From: DASRQK01 sp040392005
GTDB taxonomy: Bacteria; Bacteroidota; Bacteroidia; Sphingobacteriales; Sphingobacteriaceae
NCBI GenBank assembly: GCA_040392005.1
Contig: JBEBWT010000006.1
Span: forward strand, 1-64,000
Direction of reading: 5' to 3'
Length of the DNA: 64,000 bases
This document shows positions 41,007 to 49,820 of this stretch, in pieces. The notes under the pieces are model-generated. The model worked only from the letters and a program-made list of their open reading frames with translations, was not told where the DNA came from and searched no databases. The position numbers and the translations under genes were made by a program. Each line of letters opens with the position of its first letter. Positions within the stretch are counted from its first letter, which is position 1.

Positions 41007-43748
41007 ATGGATAAACTTTCTTATTTGAGCAATGCGGATTCAGAATATGTGGACTCGCTTTACCAGTCATACCTGGAGGATCCGGAGTCGGTGGATTTTG
41101 GCTGGCAGAAGTTTTTTGAGGGCTTTGATTTTGGCCAGCAATTCGCAGAGGTTGGGGATCCGGGGAGCCATAGCACCCCTGAACATGTGCTGAAGGAAAT
41201 CAATGTGCTGAATATGATCAACGGGTACCGGGACCGGGGACATTTGTTCACCGCCACCAACCCCGTACGGGAACGCCGGAAATACTTTCCGGGCAAGGAA
41301 CTGGAAACCTTTGGGTTTACCGAAGCCGATCTGGACACCGTATTCAACGCCGGTGTGGAAGTGGGCCTGGGGCCCGCTAAACTGAGAGACATCCGTCAAC
41401 TGATCGAAGACACTTATTGCCGCTCCATCGGGGCCGAATACAAATACATCCGCAACCCCGAAAAGATCAAATGGTTGCAGGAGCGTATGGAAAGCGAGCG
41501 CAACACACCCAATTTCCCGATCGAGAAAAAGAAACGCATCCTAAAAAAACTGAACGAGGCCGTAGTCTTCGAAAATTTCCTGGGCACAAAATTTCTGGGA
41601 CAGAAACGATTCTCCCTGGAAGGAGCAGAAAGTCTGATCCCGGCACTGGATTCGGTCATTTCCAAAGGTGCCGACATTGGTATCCAGGAATTTGTAATCG
41701 GCATGGCCCACCGTGGCCGTCTGAACGTATTGACTAATATCCTCGGCAAGTCCTATGAAAGTATTTTTTCCGAGTTTGAAGGCAAGACCAATATAGAAGA
41801 TCCGGAGCAGGACTTCGGTGGAGATGTCAAGTACCATCTTGGTTATTCTACCGATATCAAAACCGAAGATGGCAAGGAAGTGCATCTCAGTCTGGTACCC
41901 AACCCTTCCCACCTGGAAACCGTGGATCCGGTGGTAGAAGGGATTGTCCGCTCCAAGATTGACATAAAATATGATGGGGATTCTTCCAAAATTGCCCCGA
42001 TCCTGATCCACGGTGATGCAGCGGTCGCCGGACAGGGGATTGTCTATGAAGTGATCCAGATGTCCAAGCTGGAGGGTTACCGTACGGGTGGCACCATCCA
42101 TATCGTGGTCAATAACCAGGTCGGTTTTACCACCAATTTCAAGGATGCCCGTTCATCCACCTATTGTACGGACATTGCCAAAGTCACTCTTTCACCCGTA
42201 TTCCATGTAAACGGAGACGATGTGGAGGCATTGGTCTATGCGATCAATCTGGCCGTGGAATACCGTCAGCGGTACCATATGGACGTGTATATTGATCTAC
42301 TGTGTTATCGCCGTTACGGACATAATGAAGCGGACGAGCCGAAATTCACCCAGCCCCTGCTGTACAAGGCAATCGAAAAGCACGCCAATCCACGGGAAAT
42401 ATACAACCAGAAACTACTTGATGCTGGCAGTGTGGATGCCAGTCTGGCAAAGGAAATGGAAAAGGACTTCCGCCAATTGCTGCAGGACAGGTTGGATGAT
42501 TCGAAGAATGATGAAGGAATTTCCAGTGACAACCCCATGTATTCGGGTGCCTGGCAAGGATTGAAAAAAGCGAAGTACGAGAATATTTTCGCACCCGTCA
42601 ATACCAGTGTGAGCGAGAAAACATTCCTTTCCCTGGCCAGAGAGATCAGCACCCTGCCGGCTGATAAAAACTTCTTCCGCAAGATCCAGCGGCTGTTTGA
42701 CGAAAGGCTCAACATGTCCGAAACCAAGAAATATGACTGGGCGATGGGTGAGCTGATGGCTTATGCGACACTGCTGCACGAGGGCAACCGGGTGCGGATC
42801 AGCGGTCAGGACGTGGAGCGCGGAACCTTCTCGCACCGCCATGCGGTACTGACACTGGAAGAATCCATTCAGGAATACATCCCCCTGCGGGAAATTCAGG
42901 GTGGAGACCGCTTCAATATTTATAACTCCCACCTCTCGGAATACGGAGTGCTGGGATTTGAGTATGGCTATGCCCTGGCCAATCCTCATGCCCTGACCGT
43001 TTGGGAAGCTCAGTTTGGTGATTTCTACAATGGAGCACAGATCATTGTGGATCAATACATCGCTTCTGCTGAAACCAAATGGAGGCGATCCAACGGGCTG
43101 GTGATGTTGCTGCCCCACGGTCTGGAAGGACAGGGTCCGGAGCACTCTTCGGCACGCATTGAACGCTTCCTGGAGCTTTGTGCCGAAAACAATATGCAGA
43201 TCGCCAATTGTACCACCCCGGCCAACTTCTTCCATATTCTGAGAAGGCAGCTCAAGCGGGATTATCGTAAACCACTGGTCGTGTTTACGCCCAAGAGTCT
43301 GCTGCGCCATCCGAAAGTGGTGAGCGATCTGACGGAATTTACCAAAGGGCAATTCCAGGAGATCATCGATGATCCGGCAGTAAAAGCAGCCGACGTCAAA
43401 AGAGTGCTGTTCTGTACCGGAAAGATCTATTACGATCTGCTGGAAAAACAGGAAACTGATCAGCGCGGAGATGTGGCCATTGTAAGGGTGGAACAACTCT
43501 ATCCGACTCCGATGGACAAATTGAGAGCGATCAAAAACAAGTATAAAAATGCAACAGAATTCTTCTGGGTGCAGGAAGAGCCTGAAAATATGGGGGCCTG
43601 GCCGTATATTTGCCGTAAGCTGAGGAACCGCAGCATCACACTGGATGTGATTTCCCGTAAGGAAAGCAGCAGCACGGCTACGGGTTATGCCGCCCAGCAC
43701 CTGATCCAGCAGAAGCATGTGGTCAGCAAGGCTTTTGGCAATGAATAA
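41007..43748 (+). CDS. sucA: 2-oxoglutarate dehydrogenase E1 component
   Basis: SucA (913 residues) is the thiamine-diphosphate-dependent decarboxylase of the 2-oxoglutarate dehydrogenase complex of the TCA cycle. The N-terminus (SYLSNADSEYVDSLYQSYLEDPESVDFGWQKFFEGF) is the E2-binding segment. EFVIGMAHRGRLNVL, LHGDAAVAGQGIVYE-type ILIHGDAAVAGQGIVYEVIQMS (ThDP/Mg region), YGHNEADEPKFTQP, and LPHGLEGQGPEHSSARIERFLEL are all present. sucB follows 48 bp downstream; lpdA, the E3, is at 48359 on the other strand. Promoter TAACTTTG (40931-40938) and a tandem repeat lie in its leader. Confidence 0.97.
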   Translation: MDKLSYLSNADSEYVDSLYQSYLEDPESVDFGWQKFFEGFDFGQQFAEVGDPGSHSTPEHVLKEINVLNMINGYRDRGHLFTATNPVRERRKYFPGKELETFGFTEADLDTVFNAGVEVGLGPAKLRDIRQLIEDTYCRSIGAEYKYIRNPEKIKWLQERMESERNTPNFPIEKKKRILKKLNEAVVFENFLGTKFLGQKRFSLEGAESLIPALDSVISKGADIGIQEFVIGMAHRGRLNVLTNILGKSYESIFSEFEGKTNIEDPEQDFGGDVKYHLGYSTDIKTEDGKEVHLSLVPNPSHLETVDPVVEGIVRSKIDIKYDGDSSKIAPILIHGDAAVAGQGIVYEVIQMSKLEGYRTGGTIHIVVNNQVGFTTNFKDARSSTYCTDIAKVTLSPVFHVNGDDVEALVYAINLAVEYRQRYHMDVYIDLLCYRRYGHNEADEPKFTQPLLYKAIEKHANPREIYNQKLLDAGSVDASLAKEMEKDFRQLLQDRLDDSKNDEGISSDNPMYSGAWQGLKKAKYENIFAPVNTSVSEKTFLSLAREISTLPADKNFFRKIQRLFDERLNMSETKKYDWAMGELMAYATLLHEGNRVRISGQDVERGTFSHRHAVLTLEESIQEYIPLREIQGGDRFNIYNSHLSEYGVLGFEYGYALANPHALTVWEAQFGDFYNGAQIIVDQYIASAETKWRRSNGLVMLLPHGLEGQGPEHSSARIERFLELCAENNMQIANCTTPANFFHILRRQLKRDYRKPLVVFTPKSLLRHPKVVSDLTEFTKGQFQEIIDDPAVKAADVKRVLFCTGKIYYDLLEKQETDQRGDVAIVRVEQLYPTPMDKLRAIKNKYKNATEFFWVQEEPENMGAWPYICRKLRNRSITLDVISRKESSSTATGYAAQHLIQQKHVVSKAFGNE

Positions 43749-43796
43749 TGGTCAATGATCAGTTTTTAAATGAATTAAACTACAAATACATAACAT

Positions 43797-45122
43797 ATGA
43801 GTGTTGAAATAAAAGTTCCGACCGTCGGGGAATCAATCAATGAGGTCATACTTGCACAATGGTTGAAGCAGGATGGCGATTATGTAGAAATGGATGAAAA
43901 TATTGCCGAGCTGGAATCAGATAAGGCGACTTTTGAGCTGCCTGCCGAAAAAGCCGGAATCCTGCGGATTATCGCACAGGAGGGTGACACCCTGGAAATC
44001 GGCGCCTTGTTGGCCACGATTGAAGAGGGTGAAGCTGCCGGGGCGGGCAAGGCTGCTGATGCAGCTCCGGCTGCGGCAGCTGATGCTGCCGGAAGTGGGA
44101 CCGCCGGTGACGAAAAAACTGACACCGGTACAGCAGCGAGTGGTTCTGCAGTTGCAGCCAGTGCTACGGCCTCTCCGTCCAGAGAGGCCACCTATGCTTC
44201 GGGTACCGCCTCCCCTGCTGCTGCCAAGATCCTCCGGGAAAAAGGTGTTGATCCGGCTGCCGTTCAGGGCACGGGCAAGGACGGACGCATCACCAAAGAA
44301 GATGCAGAAAAAGTACAGGCAGGAGCTTCTGCTCAAGCACCGGCAGCATCTGCCGCCAAAACGGCTTCGGCACCTGCTACTGTCCCGTCCAGTGCAGACA
44401 CCGTTGCAGCCGCTCCCGGCAGCCGCAATGAGCGCCGCACCAAAATGTCTTCCCTGCGCAAAACCGTTTCAAAAAGGCTGGTGGCCGTCAAAAACGAAAC
44501 CGCTATGCTGACTACCTTCAACGAGGTCAATATGCAGCCCATCATGGATCTCCGTGCCAAATACAAAGACCTGTTCAAAGAGAAACATGGTGTGGGTCTG
44601 GGCTTTATGTCCTTCTTTACTAAAGCGGTCACTACTGCACTGAAAGAATGGCCGGGAGTCAATGCCCGCATTGACGGTGACGAAATCGTCTATCATGATT
44701 ATGCAGATATATCCATTGCAGTATCCGCACCCAAAGGACTGGTAGTACCGGTGATCCGCAATGCGGAAAGCATGTCACTGCACGAAATCGAGAAAAAAAT
44801 CATCGAATTGGCCACCAAAGCCCGTGACAACAAACTGACCATCGAAGAAATGACCGGCGGCACCTATACCATCACCAATGGTGGGATTTTTGGGTCCATG
44901 ATGTCCACTCCGATTATCAATGCCCCACAATCCGCGATCCTGGGTATGCACAATATCATCCAGCGGCCGGTGGCCGAAAATGGTCAGGTCGTGATCCGCC
45001 CGATGATGTACATTGCTATGTCCTATGACCACCGCATCATTGACGGCCGTGAATCTGTGGGCTTTGTAGTCCGGGTCAAGCAATTGCTGGAAGATCCTGC
45101 AAGATTGTTGCTGGAGGTCTAA
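43797..45122 (+). CDS. sucB: dihydrolipoyllysine succinyltransferase, E2 of 2-oxoglutarate dehydrogenase
   Basis: The 441-residue E2 has one lipoyl domain (residues 1-75) with the lipoylated Lys43 in ELESDKATFELPAEKAG. A long Ala/Thr/Ser/Gly linker (about 80-140) follows, then a peripheral-subunit-binding domain (about 143-175: SPAAAKILREKGVDPAAVQGTGKDGRITKEDAE), a second Ala/Pro-rich linker, and the catalytic domain to the end, with YTITNGGIFGSMMSTPIINAPQSAILGMH and the active-site DHRIIDGRESVGFV. It is the core that transfers succinyl from E1 to CoA. Terminator at 45197. Confidence 0.96.
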   Translation: MSVEIKVPTVGESINEVILAQWLKQDGDYVEMDENIAELESDKATFELPAEKAGILRIIAQEGDTLEIGALLATIEEGEAAGAGKAADAAPAAAADAAGSGTAGDEKTDTGTAASGSAVAASATASPSREATYASGTASPAAAKILREKGVDPAAVQGTGKDGRITKEDAEKVQAGASAQAPAASAAKTASAPATVPSSADTVAAAPGSRNERRTKMSSLRKTVSKRLVAVKNETAMLTTFNEVNMQPIMDLRAKYKDLFKEKHGVGLGFMSFFTKAVTTALKEWPGVNARIDGDEIVYHDYADISIAVSAPKGLVVPVIRNAESMSLHEIEKKIIELATKARDNKLTIEEMTGGTYTITNGGIFGSMMSTPIINAPQSAILGMHNIIQRPVAENGQVVIRPMMYIAMSYDHRIIDGRESVGFVVRVKQLLEDPARLLLEV

Positions 45123-45196
45123 AATAAAGATTGCCCCTGGAAATCTAAAATAAAAGGCTGTCCGGGATCACCCGGAAGTCTGAAGAATAAATGCTT

Positions 45197-45235
45197 AAAT
45201 CCGCAATCGGTAATCGCCCTTTGCGGATTTTTTTG
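45197..45235 (+). terminator. rho-independent terminator after sucAB
   Basis: AAATCCGCAA (45197-45206) pairs perfectly with TTGCGGATTT (45221-45230), followed by TTTTG. Confidence 0.9.
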
Positions 45236-45267
45236 TGTTATTGATTTTTTTTTGTTATATTGCTTTG

Positions 45268-46458
45268 ATGGAATCGCTTATATATCTGGACAATAACGCG
45301 ACCACTGCGATGGATCCGCAGGTGCTGGAAGCCATGTTGCCTTACCTGAAGGATCAGTATGGCAATGCTTCCAGCCTAATGCACGGTCTGGGGCGCACCG
45401 CTGCGGCAGCAGTGGAAAAAAGCCGCTTGCAGGTGGCCGGGCTGATCCATGCCCCCGAGACTGACACCATCTTGTTTACTTCCGGTGCCACCGAGGCCAT
45501 AAACACCGTACTCAAAGGAGTTTTTGAACAATATCAAAGCAAGGGAAAGCATTTTATCACTTGCAGGACCGAACACAAGGCGGTGTTGGACACCTTTGCC
45601 CACCTGGAAAAAAAAGGAGCCGAGGTGACCTGTCTGGATGTAGATTATCTGGGGCGTCTGGACCCTGAGCAACTGGAAGCCTCCATCCGGCCGGATACCG
45701 TATTGATCGCCCTCATGTCGGCCAATAATGAAACCGGTGTATTCCATCCCATAGCTGAACTGAGCCGGATTGCCCAAAAACACGATGTACTATTTTTTTG
45801 TGATGCCACCCAATCCATTGGCAAACAAAATATTGACCTCAGTCAAACACCCATTGATCTGCTCTGCCTGAGCGCCCATAAATTCCACGGCCCTAAAGGA
45901 ACTGGGGTCTTGTATATCCGGAAAAAAAATAAACGGATACAGGTCGCTCCCCTGCTGCATGGTGGCGGACAGGAGCATGGGCTGCGGGCAGGCACCCTCA
46001 ATGTACCGGCTATTGTGGGAATGGGAAAGGCGGCGGAACTGGCAAAAGCCAAACTCGATACAGAAATCATCAGGCTCGCCCGATTGCGGGACAAATTGGA
46101 AAATATGATCCTGACCCTGCCCCAAACCTATGTCAATGGCCTGGGGACCGAACGCCTGCCCCATGTCAGTAACATTACCATCCGCCATCTGAGGGCAGCC
46201 TCCCTGATTGCGAGACTCCCCAAGCTTTGTCTATCCACCGGCTCGGCCTGTGTCAGCGGCAGCCGGGACCCTTCACATGTGCTGATCGCAATGGGCCGGA
46301 ATCCGGAGGATGCTTTTTCTTCCATCCGACTGAGCCTCGGCCGCTTCAATACCGAAGAGGAGATCGTACAGGCAGGGACTCAGATCTGTGGGGCCATTGC
46401 AGCACTGCGGGCAGAATCACCAAACTGGCAATTGTTCGAAAAAGGGATGATTCCTTGA
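45268..46458 (+). CDS. NifS/IscS-type cysteine desulfurase
   Basis: The 396-residue PLP enzyme removes sulfur from cysteine for Fe-S cluster and thio-cofactor assembly. The N-terminus IYLDNNATTAMDPQVLEAM is typical; GATEAIN gives the phosphate site, the PLP Lys is in LLCLSAHKFHGPKGTGVLYIRK, and the catalytic Cys in KLCLSTGSACVSGSRDPSHVL, with the long loop of class I desulfurases. ATG 45268 is preferred over an upstream GTG 45235, which would overlap the sucAB terminator. The stop codon lies 3 bp before a MITE-like element. An IscA-type gene (47774) is nearby on the other strand. Confidence 0.93.
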   Translation: MESLIYLDNNATTAMDPQVLEAMLPYLKDQYGNASSLMHGLGRTAAAAVEKSRLQVAGLIHAPETDTILFTSGATEAINTVLKGVFEQYQSKGKHFITCRTEHKAVLDTFAHLEKKGAEVTCLDVDYLGRLDPEQLEASIRPDTVLIALMSANNETGVFHPIAELSRIAQKHDVLFFCDATQSIGKQNIDLSQTPIDLLCLSAHKFHGPKGTGVLYIRKKNKRIQVAPLLHGGGQEHGLRAGTLNVPAIVGMGKAAELAKAKLDTEIIRLARLRDKLENMILTLPQTYVNGLGTERLPHVSNITIRHLRAASLIARLPKLCLSTGSACVSGSRDPSHVLIAMGRNPEDAFSSIRLSLGRFNTEEEIVQAGTQICGAIAALRAESPNWQLFEKGMIP

Positions 46459-46461
46459 TTT

Positions 46462-46639
46462 AACCCAGATTCCGCATTAGGGTTTGTGATGAAAAGCAAA
46501 ATTGCAATAGTAATGAGTGCGGATGTAGGTTTTTTATCGAATGGAATAGCAGCGCTATTTCAAAGGCAAAAAATCAAAGCCGTGCTCAGTAGTGCAGCAA
46601 GTTTGATTTGTAATAAAAGTCTAATGCGGAATCTGGGTT
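46462..46639. mobile_element. MITE-like palindrome-ended element, copy A
   Basis: The 178-bp unit starts AACCCAGATTCCGCATTAG and ends with its exact 19-bp inverted complement. It is about 88-90% identical over its length to copy B at 50580-50758. It begins 3 bp after the desulfurase stop codon. A short open frame from ATG 46489 (52 codons) is not conserved in copy B, so it looks non-coding. Mobility is inferred from the terminal repeats and the second copy. Confidence 0.75.
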
Positions 46640-46652
46640 TAAATTAGGTTTC

Positions 46653-46741
46653 TTTGGTTTTTGAAGTAAATTCTGCGCTTCACTTATCAATTTTTCCGGG
46701 CGTTCGCTCGCTTAGGTGCAGAATTTACTGCAAAAATCAAA
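46653..46741. repeat. long imperfect hairpin between two convergent genes
   Basis: A 24-bp left arm (46653-46676) and its complement (46718-46741) match at 22 positions; the inner 12 bp (AGTAAATTCTGC / GCAGAATTTACT) are perfect. The loop holds a GC-rich GGGCGTTCGCTCGC segment. It sits immediately downstream of MITE copy A, with the threonine aldolase stop just beyond. It could serve as a bidirectional terminator or be a REP-like element. Confidence 0.75.
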
Positions 46742-46744
46742 TAA

Positions 46745-47767
46745 TTAAGACTTCAAATCTGCGATAAACTGATCGACAACATTCTCTTCTGTGGCCCAGG
46801 AGGTGATCAGCCGGATGGCCGTGTGTTGCGTATCGACCACTTTCCAGTCATAAAATAGATATTTTATCCTCAAACGGGAGATCAGTTCATTGGGGAGGAT
46901 GGGAAAGAGCTGATTGCTTACCGGCTCGGTCAGAAACGGAACACCTGCGGACGTAAATGCCCCGGCCAGTTTCAGGGCCATCTGATTGGCATGCCGGGCC
47001 AGGTCAAAATAGAGATCATCCCGGAACAACTCCAGAAATTGAATACCCAACACCCGGCCTTTGGACAACAAAGCCCCCTTCTGTTTCAGGGCATAATCAA
47101 ATTCGGGAGCCAATGCCGGATTATTCAGCACAATCGCCTCCCCCAGCAAGGCTCCGTTCTTGGTTCCACCAATATAAAACACATCGACTAGCCCCGAAAG
47201 CTGGGAAAACGAAAGATCACTGGCCGGTGAAGTCAGGGCCTGTCCCAGCCTCGCTCCATCCATATATAAATAAAGCGCATGGACACGACAAAAATCCGAC
47301 AAACTGCGCAGTTCGCCGGCGGTATAAACCGACCCTACTTCCGTGGAATTGGAGATATACACCATTTTCGGTTTGACCACATGCGGCCTCAGAGTATGTG
47401 ACTGCAAGACTGCCTCCAGATCCGAAGGTCTTAATTTTCCGTCAATGGAATCAATTGAAATGACCCGGTGACCCGTTGCCTCAATGGCTCCGGTTTCATG
47501 TGTGTAAATATGACCCGTAGCAGCACTGATCACTGCCTCATGCACCCGTAGCAGGGAAGAAATCACCAGCAGGTTGGCCTGGGTCCCGCCCGACACAAAA
47601 TAAATCTGTGCATCCGCATGGTTCAGCTTCTTCCGCAGCAAATCTTTCGCCTGCACCGAATACGTATCCGAACCATAACCGGGTTGCTGCACCAGATTGC
47701 TTTCCAGCAACTTATTCAGAATCCGGGGATGCCCGCCTTCGGCGTAATCGTTTTGGAAATTGTGCAT
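46745..47767 (-). CDS. ltaE: low-specificity L-threonine aldolase
   Basis: The 340-residue PLP enzyme splits threonine to glycine and acetaldehyde. FQNDYAEGGHPRILNKLLESN, FVSGGTQANLLVISSLL, HETGAIEATGHRVI, LYLYMDGARLGQAL (Asp for PLP nitrogen) and FYIGGTKNGALLGEA (PLP Lys) are all standard. The C-terminus ends CGIRLITSWAT-like AIRLITSWATEENV. It follows the IscA-type gene by 6 bp. The MITE copy A and hairpin lie just downstream of its stop. Confidence 0.9.
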   Translation of the reverse strand: MHNFQNDYAEGGHPRILNKLLESNLVQQPGYGSDTYSVQAKDLLRKKLNHADAQIYFVSGGTQANLLVISSLLRVHEAVISAATGHIYTHETGAIEATGHRVISIDSIDGKLRPSDLEAVLQSHTLRPHVVKPKMVYISNSTEVGSVYTAGELRSLSDFCRVHALYLYMDGARLGQALTSPASDLSFSQLSGLVDVFYIGGTKNGALLGEAIVLNNPALAPEFDYALKQKGALLSKGRVLGIQFLELFRDDLYFDLARHANQMALKLAGAFTSAGVPFLTEPVSNQLFPILPNELISRLRIKYLFYDWKVVDTQHTAIRLITSWATEENVVDQFIADLKS

Positions 47768-47773
47768 GAAAAA

Positions 47774-48100
47774 CTAAACAGCAAAACTCTCCCCACAGGC
47801 ACAGGTGCGACTGGCATTGGGATTGTGAAACTCAAAACCCTTTCCGGTGAGGCCGGCCGAATAATCCAGTTCGGTACCCGCCAGGTAAAGATAAGACTTG
47901 ATGTCCAGGCAAATACGGATTCCGTCCACCTCAAAGAGCTGGTCTCCCTTCTTCTCTTCATTGTCGAAACTCAGCTTATAGCTCAAACCCGAACAGCCTC
48001 CACTCTCCACACCCACCCGGATAAAATATGAAGGATCATAACCCTCTGCCTGCATAATATCAAGCACTTTTTTCTTTGCGTTCTCAGTAATCGTCACCAT
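47774..48100 (-). CDS. IscA/ErpA-like (HesB family) Fe-S carrier
   Basis: The 108-residue A-type carrier has the three conserved Cys: Cys36 in VGVESGGCSGLSYKLSF and two in NASRTCACGESF near the C-terminus. It transfers or stores Fe-S clusters on the way to target enzymes. ATG 48100 (MVTITENAKK) is the family start; the frame is open to 48139 but that adds 13 unlikely residues. It is upstream of the threonine aldolase by 6 bp and probably forms a two-gene unit. Functionally it fits with the desulfurase at 45268. Confidence 0.92.
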   Translation of the reverse strand: MVTITENAKKKVLDIMQAEGYDPSYFIRVGVESGGCSGLSYKLSFDNEEKKGDQLFEVDGIRICLDIKSYLYLAGTELDYSAGLTGKGFEFHNPNASRTCACGESFAV

Positions 48101-48257
48101 AGCAATAAAATTATTCCGGCCAGCAATCTGACCATCCATACAAAGATCGAAATAATACCCGGCCTGTGCAAATTGAAAAAGTCAGTTGCATTTCACATTC
48201 ACCGCCATATGATAACATCGACATATAAAACACCCCCCGAAAAGTTGAATATAAAAC

Positions 48258-48289
48258 ACCCCCGGAAAGCTAAAACGCTCCGGGGGTGA
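48258..48289 (-). terminator. rho-independent terminator after lpdA
   Basis: CACCCCCGGA (48258-48267) pairs with TCCGGGGGTG (48280-48289); on the minus strand a TTTTATATT tail follows. A partial copy of its left arm, ATATAAAACACCCCCC, occurs at 48223-48238 and a second at 48250-48264. The remainder of 48140-48358 shows no gene. Confidence 0.85.
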
Positions 48290-48358
48290 AAAAAAATAAA
48301 AATAAATTAACCTCTGAATCAAAAGCGACTTTTGAAAAATCGCTTACCGATGGCCTCC

Positions 48359-49765
48359 TTACATATGGATCGCCCGGTTGGCGGTGGCTGCGAGGGCAGC
48401 TTCCCGGATGGCTTCTGTGTAAGTCGGGTGCGCATGGCAGATCCGGGCGATATCTTCCGCAGAAGCTCTGTATTCCATCGCTACGACTGCTTCGGCAATC
48501 ATATCTGCGGCTCTCGGCCCGATCATGTGTACACCCAGCACTTCATCGGTTTCAGCATCTGCCAAAACTTTGACAAATCCGTCGGTGTCACCACTGGCTT
48601 TGGCACGTCCGCTGGCCTTGAAGGAGAAATTGCCGGTTTTATAGTTCTTGCCGGCTGCTTTCAACTGCTCCTCGGTCTGGCCCACGCTGGCGACTTCCGG
48701 CCAGGTATAAACCACGCCGGGGATCAGGTTATAGTCAATATGCGGCTTCTGGCCGGCAATATATTCGGCTACGAAAACCCCTTCATCCTCGGCCTTATGG
48801 GCCAGCATGGCACCTTTCACCACATCCCCGATCGCAAACACCCCGGCGACCGGAGTCTCCAGATGTTCATTGACAGGGATTTTGCGGCCCCGTTCTTCCA
48901 GGGTGATGCCGATATTCTCCAGTCCCAACCCTTCGGTATAGGCGGTACGACCTACGGCAACGATGCAATAATCACCTTCAATGCTGACATTAGCCCCTTT
49001 GGCATCCGTAGCGGACACCGTGACCGTTTTACCTTTGGTGGTCGCTCCGGTCACTTTGTGGCCCAGCAGGAATTCCATACCGAGCGTCTTTTTCAACACC
49101 CGCTGCAATTCCTTGCCCAGTCCGGCATCCATCGTGGCAATGATCGATTTCTCATATTCCACCACCGTCACCTTTGCTCCCAGGCGGGCATAGACCGATC
49201 CCAGTTCGAGACCGATCACCCCTCCCCCGATCACAATCAGTTGTTTGGGGATTTCCTGCAGGTTGAGGGCTTCTGTCGAGGTGATGATGCGCTTCTTATC
49301 CACCGGCAAAAACGGAAGGGCCGTCGGTTTGGAACCGGTAGCCAGGATCACATTTTTTGCGGTTAGTTGCTCGGCGCTGCCATCCTCCCTGGTCACCTTG
49401 ATCGTCTGCTTATCGACAAAGGAAGCAACCCCCTGAAAGCTCTCAATCTTATTTTTCTTGAATAAATACTGAATACCCGAAGTGTTTTGGGAGACCACAT
49501 CATTTTTGCGGGCGATCATTTGCTTGATATCCACCTTGACCGCACCGACCTTGATGCCATGTCCTTCAAAATGATGGACCGCATTGTGATAATGTTCGGA
49601 CGAATCCAGCAAGGATTTGGAAGGGATACAGCCCACATTGAGGCAGGTGCCGCCAAATGTAGCATACTTCTCAATAATCGCTGTTTTCAAACCCAATTGG
49701 GCACAACGGATTGCAGCAACATATCCTCCCGGGCCGCTACCGATAACTATGACGTCGTATTGCAT
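48359..49765 (-). CDS. lpdA: dihydrolipoyl dehydrogenase (E3)
   Basis: This 468-residue flavoprotein reoxidises the dihydrolipoyl groups of 2-oxo acid dehydrogenases. The FAD site is VIGSGPGGYVAAIRCAQLGL (GxGxxG), the redox-active disulfide Cys41/Cys46 is in GGTCLNVGCIPSKSLL. The second nucleotide site is IVIGGGVIGLELGSVYARLGAKVTVVEY, and the C-terminal interface contains ICHAHPTYTEAIREAAL with the catalytic His. It serves the SucAB complex 3 kb away, and probably other lipoyl enzymes. A strong terminator lies at 48258-48289. Confidence 0.97.
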   Translation of the reverse strand: MQYDVIVIGSGPGGYVAAIRCAQLGLKTAIIEKYATFGGTCLNVGCIPSKSLLDSSEHYHNAVHHFEGHGIKVGAVKVDIKQMIARKNDVVSQNTSGIQYLFKKNKIESFQGVASFVDKQTIKVTREDGSAEQLTAKNVILATGSKPTALPFLPVDKKRIITSTEALNLQEIPKQLIVIGGGVIGLELGSVYARLGAKVTVVEYEKSIIATMDAGLGKELQRVLKKTLGMEFLLGHKVTGATTKGKTVTVSATDAKGANVSIEGDYCIVAVGRTAYTEGLGLENIGITLEERGRKIPVNEHLETPVAGVFAIGDVVKGAMLAHKAEDEGVFVAEYIAGQKPHIDYNLIPGVVYTWPEVASVGQTEEQLKAAGKNYKTGNFSFKASGRAKASGDTDGFVKVLADAETDEVLGVHMIGPRAADMIAEAVVAMEYRASAEDIARICHAHPTYTEAIREAALAATANRAIHM

Positions 49766-49820
49766 TCCTGATCTTGTCTTGAATTTATAGTTTTTTGTGA
49801 ATGTATAGCTTTCTTCTAAA

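Noticed and set aside
42414..43718. 434-codon open frame on the minus strand opposite sucA
   Set aside because: Antisense shadow of a strongly conserved dehydrogenase gene. The long open frame reflects codon composition.
46489..46647. 52-codon open frame inside MITE copy A
   Set aside because: Not conserved in copy B because of a T-run length change, and no domain is recognisable.
48332..49366. 344-codon open frame on the plus strand opposite lpdA
   Set aside because: Its translation is low-complexity antisense of the FAD enzyme. All flavoprotein motifs are on the minus strand.
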